Below are positions 34,718 through 44,728 of a stretch of DNA of 64,000 nt, one piece after another. The notes under the pieces are model-generated. The model saw only the letters and a list, made by a program, of their open reading frames with translations. It was not told the origin of the DNA and did not search any database. The translations under genes were made by a program, and so were the position numbers. Each line of letters begins with the position of its first letter. Position 1 is the stretch's first letter. Source of the DNA: Bacillota bacterium (GTDB lineage: Bacteria; Bacillota; Clostridia; Acetivibrionales; Acetivibrionaceae); contig JAEWSG010000203.1 in NCBI GenBank assembly GCA_023398495.1, forward strand, positions 1 to 64,000. Direction: 5' to 3'.

Positions 34718-36316
34718 GTGAAAAAAATTTTTTTGGCCATATTTGTTTTTGTAATGCTGTTTGGAAGCATTAATGCTTTTGCAGGGCAAACAGTACCCGA
34801 ATACAATACTAGTGTTTCAGGAGACATAGTTTTAAATCTAAATGATAACTGGCAGCCAGGTTTTGAATTTGCTTTTCAGCACATGTACTTGCCGCCGGAC
34901 ATAACTTATGTTCGTATATTCGCAAACGTACATATTATTGGAAATACAGATGCTGATAATCTTATCGTTGAAAGTGCTGAATTTTCTTCATTGACTGAGA
35001 AAATTGAAATCGATGAAAATGGGAATTTCGATCAAGTAGTTAAAGTAATTTTAACTGGCTTTGGTAATATCGAATCCGATACAATAAACTTTGGTGCATA
35101 CGTTAATGCTATAAAAGGAGATAAAAGTGTAAGAGTCAAGATTGGAAAAGGCGAATTAAAAACAGATTTTCTTAAATATGCTAACGGTACTTCAGATGGC
35201 AGTTTAAACTCAATAGATTATGCCATATTAAGGCAGCAGTTTCTTGACGGTTTTATGGATGAATACAACGGAATGGACAAGCAGGAAAGTATTAATGCAT
35301 ATATATATAATGAATGGTATATGAGAGAGTTTGTGCCAGATAAGGACGATATATCCTTTAAAGCACTAACTCACACAAAAGCAAAGACAGACGCAGCTAA
35401 TATAACTCTTGAGTTAACAAACAACGGTAATACTAAAAAATACGAATACCTGACAAGCACATCAGGTAATAATGACCAAATAGAAGAACTTGAAGGAGTA
35501 ATACCACTAGCGCAAGCACATGATATTGCAGCTAGTGCAAAAGTAAAAGTCTGTAAAGGAAACAGGGAAATTCAACTTTTAAGTACTTTAAGAAAAAGAG
35601 AGAGCAGTAATGCTATAGTTGGCGACATTGATGGCAACAAAAAAGTTAATTCAATTGACTTTATGATTTTGAGAAAGTATATAATGGGACTAATCGATAG
35701 ATTCCCTCTTGAATCTGGATTTTATTGTGCAGATGTAGATAACAGCAAATATATTAATGCTCTTGATTTTGCATATATAAGGCAATACTTGCTTGGCATT
35801 ATAACTGAGTTCCCTACACCTTATGATGATGTCACCCCTACACCTTCCATACCGACCTCTACACCTTCCGAACCTACAACTATTACTCCCACTCCTGGTA
35901 CTGGTATGGTTACTTATTACACTGTTGACGGTATCGATGTAGAAAAAAATCCTGGGGTTGAAATTTCTATTGAGAAATCTCCCACCAATAAAATCTGGGT
36001 ATCCGCTAAAACTGTCTGTCGTGGACCTTTATATGCAGATGGGTATGCAAAAACTTACTTCACCTTATCTGGAAGTGCAGTAAATGGTGTAGATTATGAA
36101 AAAATAGATTTTGATTACTTTTGGAGAATTATAGGGTCCGATTTATTCATGCCCATTGGAGACAATAATCCTAAGGACGGTTTCTATATAACTCCAATTG
36201 ATACAGGCACTGATGAAACGAAAGATGTGGAAATCTATTTTAGTCATTCTGATAAGCCTTCGGCAATCATACATTTAACAAAAAACACAAGCGATCAGAG
36301 TACAAATAATAATTAA
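34718..36316 (+). CDS. Secreted protein with internal type I dockerin
   Basis: 532 residues from GTG 34718, chosen because GGGAGGG precedes it and the signal peptide (KKIFLAIFVFVMLFGSINAFA) then starts properly. An unassigned domain covers about 30-150. A lone half-dockerin-like repeat, GSLNSIDYAILRQQFLDG, lies at about 162-180. A complete dockerin pair lies at about 301-362 (GDIDGNKKVNSIDFMILRKYI; CADVDNSKYINALDFAYIRQ). After a Pro/Thr linker comes a C-terminal domain with LSGSAVNGVDYE that resembles Calx-beta repeats. No glycoside hydrolase domain is visible. A dockerin in mid-protein is uncommon. Likely a cellulosome-associated structural or binding protein. Confidence 0.82.
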   Translation: MKKIFLAIFVFVMLFGSINAFAGQTVPEYNTSVSGDIVLNLNDNWQPGFEFAFQHMYLPPDITYVRIFANVHIIGNTDADNLIVESAEFSSLTEKIEIDENGNFDQVVKVILTGFGNIESDTINFGAYVNAIKGDKSVRVKIGKGELKTDFLKYANGTSDGSLNSIDYAILRQQFLDGFMDEYNGMDKQESINAYIYNEWYMREFVPDKDDISFKALTHTKAKTDAANITLELTNNGNTKKYEYLTSTSGNNDQIEELEGVIPLAQAHDIAASAKVKVCKGNREIQLLSTLRKRESSNAIVGDIDGNKKVNSIDFMILRKYIMGLIDRFPLESGFYCADVDNSKYINALDFAYIRQYLLGIITEFPTPYDDVTPTPSIPTSTPSEPTTITPTPGTGMVTYYTVDGIDVEKNPGVEISIEKSPTNKIWVSAKTVCRGPLYADGYAKTYFTLSGSAVNGVDYEKIDFDYFWRIIGSDLFMPIGDNNPKDGFYITPIDTGTDETKDVEIYFSHSDKPSAIIHLTKNTSDQSTNNN

Positions 36317-36446
36317 CTATTATGAACCATTAGAATATGCACCCTTGTTGAAAAGTTATAGTTGAAAATTCCCCCGGAATAATTTAGAATTAATACGTTA
36401 GTGTACCAAATTAACACTAAAATAATGGGGAACCGAGGTAATTATA

Positions 36447-36980
36447 ATGAAAACTGGTTTGTTAAAACTTATTTCACTGCTATGTATTTGTTTTTTTCTT
36501 TGCAGTTGTGCACTAGGTTCAGATTCTGATACTACAAAGGTAGTAAAAAGTGAAGACGGAAAAATGGAACTTACTATTCCATCAAATTGGAATGATAATG
36601 ATGAAGACTTGCATGATGAAGCCGAGTTAAGAGTGTCAAGTTACAGCGAAGAAAAGTATGCTATTGTGTTAAACGAAGAAAAGGAATCATTTGAGGATGA
36701 TATGACTTTACAAGAATACCACGATCTCATCATTGGAAATATGAAGGAAAGCATTGACAATTTTGAGGCAAGTGAACCAACAGAAACTGATTTGAATGGA
36801 AATAAGGCTATTTTAGTTGAAATAAAAGGTTCCGTAGATAAGATTAAAGTAGTATACTGGATCTACACATTGGAAAGTACAAATAACTTTACTCAGGTTA
36901 TTGGCTGGACATTGCAGAAAGACGGCGAAAAGAACAAGGAAGCTATCATGAAGGTTATGAACAGTTTTAAAATACAGTAA
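36447..36980 (+). CDS. Lipoprotein with PsbP-like/DUF fold
   Basis: 177 residues; lipobox FLCSC at about residues 17-21. The mature part (about 30-177) starts VVKSEDGKMELTIPSNWN, the pattern of small lipoproteins related to PsbP/DUF1795, often seen as single genes in Clostridia. Function unknown. Ribosome site is weak (AACCGAGG). No operon partner. Confidence 0.7.
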   Translation: MKTGLLKLISLLCICFFLCSCALGSDSDTTKVVKSEDGKMELTIPSNWNDNDEDLHDEAELRVSSYSEEKYAIVLNEEKESFEDDMTLQEYHDLIIGNMKESIDNFEASEPTETDLNGNKAILVEIKGSVDKIKVVYWIYTLESTNNFTQVIGWTLQKDGEKNKEAIMKVMNSFKIQ

Positions 36981-37076
36981 AGAAAAGGATTCAGGTAAGG
37001 TACCTACTGTTTTACTGTCAAACAACTCCATTCCATGACCTTCACATAGAATCTGTAAGCCTCGGCTTGATAATTT

Positions 37077-37136
37077 TCGCACGCGTCTATGGGACATCCT
37101 GTCCCGAGACGCTAAAAATGCCATCCGTGGCATTTT
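37077..37136. repeat. Two TCC-loop hairpins outside the array
   Basis: 37091-37105 is GGGACA-TCC-TGTCCC inside the same 40-base context as 12847-12890. 37115-37136 is AAAATGCCA-TCCG-TGGCATTTT, a perfect 9-bp stem with TCCG loop. They show that the hairpin family is not confined to 12.8-27.5 kb. Confidence 0.75.
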
Positions 37137-37228
37137 CACTTCAAATTATTAAGCTTTCGGCAACAGATTCTAATGCTCAGGTCAAGTAATTGCGTCATTT
37201 GACACTAAAACAAGTTTTCTCTTACTTC

Positions 37229-37275
37229 AAGGAAGCCAAATTCCCGGCATAAAGACCGAGAATTTGGCTTCCTTT
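37229..37275. terminator. Terminator of the large GH9 gene
   Basis: Arms AAGGAAGCCAAATTC and GAATTTGGCTTCCTT around a 16-base loop, 31 bases beyond the stop of the minus-strand cellulase. Confidence 0.85.
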
Positions 37276-37305
37276 GAAATTTTTATTTAACTTCCAAGTA
37301 CCTAA

Positions 37306-39987
37306 TCAATTCAACTTTGGAAGCTTCTTAATAAAGCCCAACAGATAACTTCTAAGGATAGCAAAATCAATCGAATTAATACTGCCATTACCATCTAAAT
37401 CACCGGATACTCTCCAATTACCACCCGGCATTTCTTTTGTCATTCCCAGAAGATACATTCTCATAACAGCAAAATCAATCGAATTTGCATTTCCGTCTCC
37501 CGTTACATCTCCATAAATAACATCCGGCATAACAGTAGGTGTTGGAGTAGATGTTGCAGTTGGTGTTGGTGTTGGTGAAACAATTACTGCACCTGGTTCG
37601 TCTCCCCATTCCAATTTGCCATTAATGTACCCTGTCACCTTAGTCCAATCCTCATAATCTCCTCCAGCTTCATTATATGAGTAATCATTTGTCTGGTCAA
37701 AATCGCTCCAATCGGTCTTCCAAACACGGGTTGCAAAATAAAAACTTTCTTCCGGTGCTATCTCCCCGGCTTTAAAACCTATTTCCAAATAATGATCCGC
37801 ACCATCCGTAGGTTTTTCCATTTTCACAAATGTACCTGTAATATTTCCTTCACCTATTGAAGAATAATCGCAGGATAAGGTCTGTGCTTTCTCTCCATCA
37901 ATTGTATAATAATACCTGATCTTAACAGTACTGAGATCCAAGGTTTTTGATGTCTGATTCATTATGCAGAACTTTGGTGCTATTTGATTTGAGGAATAAA
38001 ATGCACTGTTATACATCTGTATAGCTATATCCTTAACCGGTGCAGGAGTTGTGGACCCTGTAGGGACTGGCGTATATGATACTGAAGGATCTCTATAAGG
38101 TTCTTTACCAAATACAAGCTTCCCTTCTTTATATACAGGAATATGTTCAGTTTTAAAAAACTCAGTCTTTACGGTAGGTAAACCTTCTCTGGAATAATCA
38201 TTACTTGCATCATAGCACGTTGCATTGGTAGTATATACCTTAAACTGAACCTGGCTTTTTCCAAACATTTTAACGGTTGCCGGCCAGTAAATCTCTGCAA
38301 AATATATATGGTTGCTTTCATCCCACGGCATAAGGCCTGAAATCTTTGCTCCGTTATCGGTAAAAGCAATTCCTGTTTTGACATTCTTCACCGACAAGCC
38401 TTTTTCATAAAATTCGCTTAAATCTACAAAATACCGAAAAGTTATATCTTTTTCAAAATGAGGGGGAGCCATATTCACATTATATATATTAGCATTAATA
38501 ACAGTCTGCTGTTCATTCTCATATGTAACCTGTGCCTCAATTGAATATTCAGGAGGGCCTGACTCTACATCAGGAGTTTCTTCCGGCTCCTGACCCTCAC
38601 CGAAAAGCTCTGTCATTCCTGCCATAGCACCTACAAATCCTGCATTATAGTCAAGGCCCACTTCGGTGTATACATATTGGTTGATGTCATCAACATATGA
38701 ATCATCATCCTTTGGACCGCCAACTAAAGCACCATAGAGTATATGACGTTCAGGGTCATCCTTATCCTCTCTTGTAAGTTCTCCCTCAAGCCTTCCGCTT
38801 GCAGCTCTGTGATGGGGGAATTTAGGATAGTTATTACCAAACCCAACGACATAAGAGCTCTCACGAGGGTTATCACCTAAAATATAGTCTATCTGACTTT
38901 TTGCAAAATCAACATATTTTTGATTTGGAGAATATTTATTGTATACAAGGGCTAAAAAGCTTTCTGCTGCTGCATATTTCAGGCATGCCCACTCATGAAG
39001 GTATTTTAAACCTCCAGGGGTTGTTTTTAGTTCACTCATCCAAAAATGTAAATTTTCTTCTGTTGCTTCCTTGTACTTGGGTTTGTCTGATAATTGAGAC
39101 ATCATCAGAAATACTCCGCCAAAAACATCATCCCAACAGTGGGTCCAGTGATTATAGTACTCAACTTTGTCTCCGCCAATGCCTCTTTCTGTCATAAGTG
39201 TTTCTACATCATCAAGATAACTTCCGTCTTCTGTTGCTACATACAGCCATATAGCACCCCACATAAGCTCATCGAAATAATTTGCAGGGGTGTAATAGGT
39301 TTGCGCCTTGCTGTTGCCCCTGTACTTCTTACCAAAATTATATAACCTTTTTGCTGTATCAAGGCATTTCTCACTGTACTCCAAGTCCCTGTCCTTATAA
39401 TTCACATACATAAGTGCCAGAGCAGCTGCAGCATTTCCGGCCACATCAGAGCCCGGAGTTGCTGGAGTTGCAACAAAGTAAGTAGGTCTTTCGGTATCCT
39501 GCATTTCCGGAGGACCCCAGTAGCTGTGGTCAGTATCACCATCGCCAACCTGATAATAAAAGGTCGTATCATCTACAAAGCATTTAATAAAATAATCGCA
39601 AAAATGCTTATTGATATTGAGCATATATTCATCCTGGCCTTTTTTAACAAAAGTATCCTTGAACTCATAATATGCCCAGCCTAATGTTGAGGCAGAATAG
39701 GTCTGAGGCAAACCAAACTTTACATGGTCACCACAATCATGGAAACCTCCGCTAAGATCAATTCCAACATCACTACCGTCATCTACATGGCATGGGCCTC
39801 TCCACTTTAATCTGTTGTTGCCTGCATCATCTCCACACCAGTTTGCCTCATAGAATAAAATTGATTTGGCAAAAGCATCCGCATAATTAAATTCAGATGC
39901 GGCCTCTGTCATTGCCGGAAAACCTCCAATTGATAGCAACATACAAAAAGTCACCACAATGGATACGGTTACTTTCATTTTTCTCAC
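37306..39987 (-). CDS. Cellulosomal GH9 cellulase with CBM3c, second CBM3 and dockerin
   Basis: 893 residues from GTG 39987 (GGGGGG lies 8 bases upstream; longer in-frame starts have none). Signal peptide ends near MTEAAS. GH9 domain about 32-465, with GGFHDCGDHVKFGLP (base Asp), FPHHRAASG and EVGLDYNAGFVG (acid Glu). CBM3c follows directly (about 480-625), then a second CBM3 (about 645-795), a Thr/Pro linker and a type I dockerin (about 825-890; GDVTGDGNANSIDFAVMRMYL, GDLDGNGSINSIDFAILRSYL). This order is that of the processive theme-B endoglucanases Cel9U/Cel9V of C. thermocellum. Monocistronic. Confidence 0.94.
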   Translation of the reverse strand: MRKMKVTVSIVVTFCMLLSIGGFPAMTEAASEFNYADAFAKSILFYEANWCGDDAGNNRLKWRGPCHVDDGSDVGIDLSGGFHDCGDHVKFGLPQTYSASTLGWAYYEFKDTFVKKGQDEYMLNINKHFCDYFIKCFVDDTTFYYQVGDGDTDHSYWGPPEMQDTERPTYFVATPATPGSDVAGNAAAALALMYVNYKDRDLEYSEKCLDTAKRLYNFGKKYRGNSKAQTYYTPANYFDELMWGAIWLYVATEDGSYLDDVETLMTERGIGGDKVEYYNHWTHCWDDVFGGVFLMMSQLSDKPKYKEATEENLHFWMSELKTTPGGLKYLHEWACLKYAAAESFLALVYNKYSPNQKYVDFAKSQIDYILGDNPRESSYVVGFGNNYPKFPHHRAASGRLEGELTREDKDDPERHILYGALVGGPKDDDSYVDDINQYVYTEVGLDYNAGFVGAMAGMTELFGEGQEPEETPDVESGPPEYSIEAQVTYENEQQTVINANIYNVNMAPPHFEKDITFRYFVDLSEFYEKGLSVKNVKTGIAFTDNGAKISGLMPWDESNHIYFAEIYWPATVKMFGKSQVQFKVYTTNATCYDASNDYSREGLPTVKTEFFKTEHIPVYKEGKLVFGKEPYRDPSVSYTPVPTGSTTPAPVKDIAIQMYNSAFYSSNQIAPKFCIMNQTSKTLDLSTVKIRYYYTIDGEKAQTLSCDYSSIGEGNITGTFVKMEKPTDGADHYLEIGFKAGEIAPEESFYFATRVWKTDWSDFDQTNDYSYNEAGGDYEDWTKVTGYINGKLEWGDEPGAVIVSPTPTPTATSTPTPTVMPDVIYGDVTGDGNANSIDFAVMRMYLLGMTKEMPGGNWRVSGDLDGNGSINSIDFAILRSYLLGFIKKLPKLN

Positions 39988-40176
39988 TTGTAATACCCCC
40001 CCGAACAAAATTGCAAATAATATTTTGCATAAGTCTTTAATGCAAATCATCTATCTTACATATAAAAATTATATCATTATTCCATAATTTTAGGAATGTT
40101 TACATTACAAAACGATTATCAACCTGGAATTTTTCTTATAAGAGTAATATGAAACGTTTTTCAAAAAACATAAAGA

Positions 40177-40222
40177 TAGCAAAATCAGATATCTCCAATA
40201 CAGAGATCATCTGATTTTGCTA
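40177..40222. terminator. Terminator behind the anti-sigma gene
   Basis: TAGCAAAATCAGAT / ATCTGATTTTGCTA long stem with an inner ATCTC/GAGAT, 38 bases beyond the stop of the minus-strand anti-sigma factor gene. Confidence 0.85.
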
Positions 40223-40259
40223 AAGTAATGAGTGGAATATTTTTCTGTTACCAAACAAT

Positions 40260-42200
40260 TTAGAAATAACCGGCAAATAATTCGGCGAGAATATCCTTCG
40301 GAGTACCATTGACTGAGTAGTATTTGTCATTGAATATTATACAACTGTCATATACAATCACTTTGGCGATACTTAAATCGCTAAACGCAAACTCAAAGTT
40401 TGCTATTTCCTGCCAATTCTCTGGAATACCTTCGGGTTTTACTTCTTTTCCCATATAGCTCTTTATGGCTCTTACACATTTATAAACCTGTGGACCAGTA
40501 CCTTCTATATCCATAACACGTTCTTCTGTGTCAAGGTCATAAATCACATGGACTTTAGGGGCATTCAATAAATAATTTATATGATCTATATTGTCGTTAG
40601 GTGACACAGGCAGTAGAGCCTTTATACAATCAATAAATTCTTTGTTTACTTTCATAAACCTTATTGGAACCCTTTCGCTATTAAGATAACCATAGTAATC
40701 GAACCTTTCCGGCGATATATTTACTGCAAGTTTGTCTTCACCGGCAACGACAAATTTGTAGCCACCTTGCTCTGTTTTTAATTCAAGGGTATAGAATGGG
40801 TATATGGCTTCTCTTGCAAATAGGTATCCTCCGTCATGGAATTCAAGGTCATCGACGGATTTAAGGCTATTTGAAAGGCTGGCTTTCTGTTCTTGTGTAA
40901 GTATAATGTTGCTGTCTGTATCATAGGCTCTCAGTGCTATATCATTCCAGTTGAGTATTTCGTTTTTAATCTTATCTACAAAATCTGTAAGATCAATTTC
41001 GGGATTAGCAAGAGAGTATAAGTCAATGCCTTCGAAAGACGTTATCAGTTCAGCTTTTTTAACCCATCCTATAGGTTGGCCATGCTCTGAGGCCTGATTC
41101 TTAAGCTTATTCACTGTAGTTTCACTATAGCCGACAGAGATTTTCGCCCATTCTCCTTCTTCCAATTCAATAACTACAGGAGAAATCAAATCTCTTACTT
41201 TGAAAGCATCTAAAATTGTTGAGGTTTCGTCAGGGCTTTCGTATACCTTTGAGCTCTTTTTAATAAATCCCTGGTTTGCAGACATTCCTGCTTTACAAAG
41301 TGTTAAATAATTATTATTTATCCACCCGGTATAAGATGTAAAATCCATCCTGTTATCGGTTAGCTTTCTTACAAGACTCCATTCTTCATCTTTTCTTATA
41401 ACGTTTATAATATCGCCATTTTTTACATCTGCAATAGCAGCACTTTCGGCATCTGGTAAAACTCTGAGTTGTATGTCATTATTGTTAGTATCATTTACAA
41501 TAATATGATTATACATAGACCCCGCCGATAGATTACAATTATTGAAGGAAACACTTTGAATTCCATTTATTTCAATATTACCCATATCAACCCAGAACTC
41601 CAGACCCGGGTTTTTTTCATCCTTTGTCGGCAGCAATTTAGCAAGGCACCAATTGTTGTTATCCCTGTGTCTGCCTGTAATGCATATCACTTTACCATAG
41701 GGCAGTTCAATAATATCATCATAATCCATTCCAGGGCCTTGTTTTCCTGTACAATTTGAAATTACTGCAGTAATTGCTGGTTCAATAATTCCTAGGTTGC
41801 TTTTTTCAACTATCTCGATTTTATCAGTGTTTTTTACCAACATATTGTAAGTGTGGTTTGCAAATTCAGATATACGGTGTCTAAACGTAAAGGCAGTAAA
41901 TACAATTGCAATGCAGGCTGCAATGGGAAGTACACGTTTGATTGGTTTGCGTAATCTGTAAAATAAGGAATTACTTTTAGAATACCTTTTATTGTCTAAC
42001 TTACTCATAAGGTCTATATGGAAATTATTATCGGCACCAGCATCAAATGTGGAGAATTGCTCAGTCAATACCAGTGCATCTAAAGTCTTTTTACATGATT
42101 TGCAGGTTTTGATATGGTTATCAATATCTATCTTATCTTCCTCAGGCATTGAATTTTCAGTATATTTTATGATGTCATCCATAGAATACTTACATTTCAT
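40260..42200 (-). CDS. Large membrane anti-sigma factor with zinc-finger N-terminus and SH3 repeats
   Basis: 646 residues. Residues 1-45 are an anti-sigma zinc domain with the HIKTCKSCK (Hx3CxxC) motif. One transmembrane helix lies near 90-110 (VLPIAACIAIVFTAF). The extracellular part contains about three bacterial SH3-type domains (about 130-375) and an unassigned C-terminal domain. SH3 domains often bind cell wall or peptides, so this protein may sense the envelope or substrate and hold its sigma factor until a signal arrives. Its start codon overlaps the sigma factor stop (ATGA), giving coupled translation. Confidence 0.85.
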   Translation of the reverse strand: MKCKYSMDDIIKYTENSMPEEDKIDIDNHIKTCKSCKKTLDALVLTEQFSTFDAGADNNFHIDLMSKLDNKRYSKSNSLFYRLRKPIKRVLPIAACIAIVFTAFTFRHRISEFANHTYNMLVKNTDKIEIVEKSNLGIIEPAITAVISNCTGKQGPGMDYDDIIELPYGKVICITGRHRDNNNWCLAKLLPTKDEKNPGLEFWVDMGNIEINGIQSVSFNNCNLSAGSMYNHIIVNDTNNNDIQLRVLPDAESAAIADVKNGDIINVIRKDEEWSLVRKLTDNRMDFTSYTGWINNNYLTLCKAGMSANQGFIKKSSKVYESPDETSTILDAFKVRDLISPVVIELEEGEWAKISVGYSETTVNKLKNQASEHGQPIGWVKKAELITSFEGIDLYSLANPEIDLTDFVDKIKNEILNWNDIALRAYDTDSNIILTQEQKASLSNSLKSVDDLEFHDGGYLFAREAIYPFYTLELKTEQGGYKFVVAGEDKLAVNISPERFDYYGYLNSERVPIRFMKVNKEFIDCIKALLPVSPNDNIDHINYLLNAPKVHVIYDLDTEERVMDIEGTGPQVYKCVRAIKSYMGKEVKPEGIPENWQEIANFEFAFSDLSIAKVIVYDSCIIFNDKYYSVNGTPKDILAELFAGYF

Positions 42201-42760
42201 ATTTGTGAACTCCTTTCATCTAACTTCTTATATTGACGGCAAATAGTCTCCTTTGCTCTTTGAACTTTCATTTGAGCAGCTTCAGGTGAGATGTTGAGGA
42301 TTTTACCAATTTCACGGTATGAAAATCCTTTAGCATGTTTTAATACCAATGCCATTTTCTGATCCGGTTTTAATTTGTAAATCAACTCCACTACCTTATA
42401 ATAATTCTCCTTTTTTTCGTATATGACTTCAGGATAGTCTTCAAAGCTACAGGATAGATTCTCCAAGTCATGGATATTACTAAAATTGTTATTGTGCTTT
42501 TTTTTCTTGTAGAAGTTATAAAATGCGTTTGCAGCAATTTTATATATCCATGTTGAAAAACTCCAATTACTGTCATATCTATAAAGGTTTTTATAAACAC
42601 TTATGAAAACCTCCTGAAGAAGCTCTTCTGCATCTTCCTTTGATAAGGTCATCTTTAAAAGGAATGCAAATATGCGATCCTTATATTTTAAGACCAGCTC
42701 CGAGTAGGAATCCATATCTCCCGTCAAAGTTTTGTTTATCATTATTTGTTCTGTGTCCAA
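42197..42760 (-). CDS. ECF-type RNA polymerase sigma factor
   Basis: 187 residues. Region 2 is visible as LLQEVFISVYKNLYRYDSNWSFSTW, and region 4 as HAKGFSYREIGKILNISPEA followed by QMKVQRAKE. Paired with the anti-sigma gene directly downstream. Such pairs usually transcribe their own operon and a small regulon; being next to a cellulase does not prove control of it. Confidence 0.92.
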   Translation of the reverse strand: MDTEQIMINKTLTGDMDSYSELVLKYKDRIFAFLLKMTLSKEDAEELLQEVFISVYKNLYRYDSNWSFSTWIYKIAANAFYNFYKKKKHNNNFSNIHDLENLSCSFEDYPEVIYEKKENYYKVVELIYKLKPDQKMALVLKHAKGFSYREIGKILNISPEAAQMKVQRAKETICRQYKKLDERSSQI

Positions 42761-43046
42761 TTATCAAACCCACCTCTACAAATTTTATATACCGGTATTA
42801 AAAAGCAATGTCTTTTGAAGAGATATCTCTCTATTTAATAATACAATTATAAAACAAATACATAACGGTTTATTTGAAAACATACCTAGCCCTACAAAAG
42901 ATACATAGAATTTATCCACATGAATAAGGAGCTGTGCACCAATTGAACTTAGTGACAACCCCTTTAGATAAAAAGTTATATCTTTACATTTATTAATATT
43001 CATCATTTAAAAGCTTCGCTCATCATATTTCTTAAAAATTTTATGA

Positions 43047-44051
43047 TTATTCCATCATTCTAAAATCAATTTTATTTAGTTGATACATTCCCTCTGATTT
43101 ATTTGAAGTGTCACAAGTAATATAATACAAGTTTCCACTTTCTTTACCCCACATTGATGAAACACATATGATCTCCCCATTCTCTTGCAATAACTCTGGT
43201 GAGAATAGCACCTTACTATTTCTATCTTTTATGTCGTATAAATATAAGTTTATTGGGGTAGTACCGGTTTGATAAGTAAATTTGCTTCCGTCAGGCGATG
43301 GTGATATGTTACATACCATATCTTTTTCAGGTATCGGCACTTTATTCACAATTTTTCCGTCGTTGCTTAGTATAACCAAAACCTGCTCGTATCCTTCTTG
43401 TAACTGCTCTTTACTTGAACACAAAATCCCAATATTATCTCCAAAGTATGAAAGTCCTTTATATATCATTGCACCAAATGGGGTAAAAGGAATCTTTATT
43501 ATTTTATGCTTCTTTTCTTTTAAGTTTATTTCTAGCAAAGTATCAGTTTCAATTTTGCTTTTATTTTCATCATAATCTCCTACTAAAATTACAACCTTAT
43601 CTGATTTGTATGCAGCCAAACTCACATAACCTTGGATATGTATACCCATTTCCTTTAACAAATCGCCATACGTATTATTCTTTACATCATAGTAGTTCAA
43701 CCTTCCTTCGACTGAAGAACTATTCGTGTTGTAATATACCATATTTCCATCATCGGATAAAAAAATCTGATTTGGGCTGACTGTTTGTTCAATTGATTCC
43801 AATATCTCTAATGAACTTGTTTTTGAACAATATAAATATCCTGAATCACTTTGTAATAATAATTTGTCGTCTTCATCAATAATTCCCAAGTAATCATTAT
43901 CGCCTGTTATGGATTTTTTCATAACCTCGGCATTTTCGTTTAAGTTATTAATTGAAGAGTTTACCGGAGATCCATCTTCTGTTTTATTATTACATGATAC
44001 GGAACTTATCAATATTATTACCAAAACACTTAGTAATATTAACTTTCTCAT
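43047..44051 (-). CDS. Lipoprotein with predicted beta-propeller
   Basis: 334 residues; lipobox ISSVSC at about 15-20. The rest has repeated beta-strand units (FLSDDGNMVYYNTNSS; SPSPDGSKFTYQTG) of the TolB/WD40-like type. Extracellular, membrane anchored. Ribosome site GAAAGGAGTG. No close family recognised. Confidence 0.75.
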   Translation of the reverse strand: MRKLILLSVLVIILISSVSCNNKTEDGSPVNSSINNLNENAEVMKKSITGDNDYLGIIDEDDKLLLQSDSGYLYCSKTSSLEILESIEQTVSPNQIFLSDDGNMVYYNTNSSSVEGRLNYYDVKNNTYGDLLKEMGIHIQGYVSLAAYKSDKVVILVGDYDENKSKIETDTLLEINLKEKKHKIIKIPFTPFGAMIYKGLSYFGDNIGILCSSKEQLQEGYEQVLVILSNDGKIVNKVPIPEKDMVCNISPSPDGSKFTYQTGTTPINLYLYDIKDRNSKVLFSPELLQENGEIICVSSMWGKESGNLYYITCDTSNKSEGMYQLNKIDFRMME

Positions 44052-44198
44052 TGCCTATCACTCCTTTCTTTGTCTGTCTGATTTTTTGGTAGCATAACAA
44101 ATACAAGATTATTTAGTAGTCTAACCATTTAACAAATTTTCCAAATTTATAACAGCATACAAGTTAATACAACCTTTGATTTAGTTTCAGCAAATCAT

Positions 44199-44522
44199 TT
44201 ATAAATTCTTTTTTACTAATTTACTTTTTTGAATAACATAGTAAACAACTAATAATATTATGCTAAAAATAAACATAGGCATGTATATCATATAAAAAGT
44301 CATTGAGGAATCATTTTTAAAATACATATCCATTTTGTCGGAAAAGGTTAGCACATAATTAAACTTTAATATATCTCTTAATGTTAATAGTAAATCAAAA
44401 ATAAATACTGTTACAGGCAAAAGCCAGAGTTTATTTCTTGCTTTAAAGTAAAATAGTGTAAATAAAACTACATTTGGTAAAACTATGTAACCTGTCATTA
44501 TTAAAAACATTAAGTAATTCAT
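44199..44522 (-). CDS. Three-helix membrane protein
   Basis: 107 residues from ATG 44522, chosen because AAAGGAAAGG precedes it. Three transmembrane helices, ending in a basic YVIQKSKLVKKNL tail. Family not recognised. It lies between the lipoprotein and the second ECF locus on the same strand. Confidence 0.6.
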   Translation of the reverse strand: MNYLMFLIMTGYIVLPNVVLFTLFYFKARNKLWLLPVTVFIFDLLLTLRDILKFNYVLTFSDKMDMYFKNDSSMTFYMIYMPMFIFSIILLVVYYVIQKSKLVKKNL

Positions 44523-44728
44523 TTGATAATCCTTTCCTTTATAATAATACATTTGCTGTCAATAATTTTAACATATATTCGTACTACTAACAAACAATTA
44601 GTATGTTTTCTATATTTATTCAACTGCTTCTAAAAAGTTATACAAAAACCCTATGTATGTAAATTCCTATACTGGGGCTTGGAAAGGGCATTCCCCTTTT
44701 CTTGACTTTCTATTTTCTACATTGCTAG

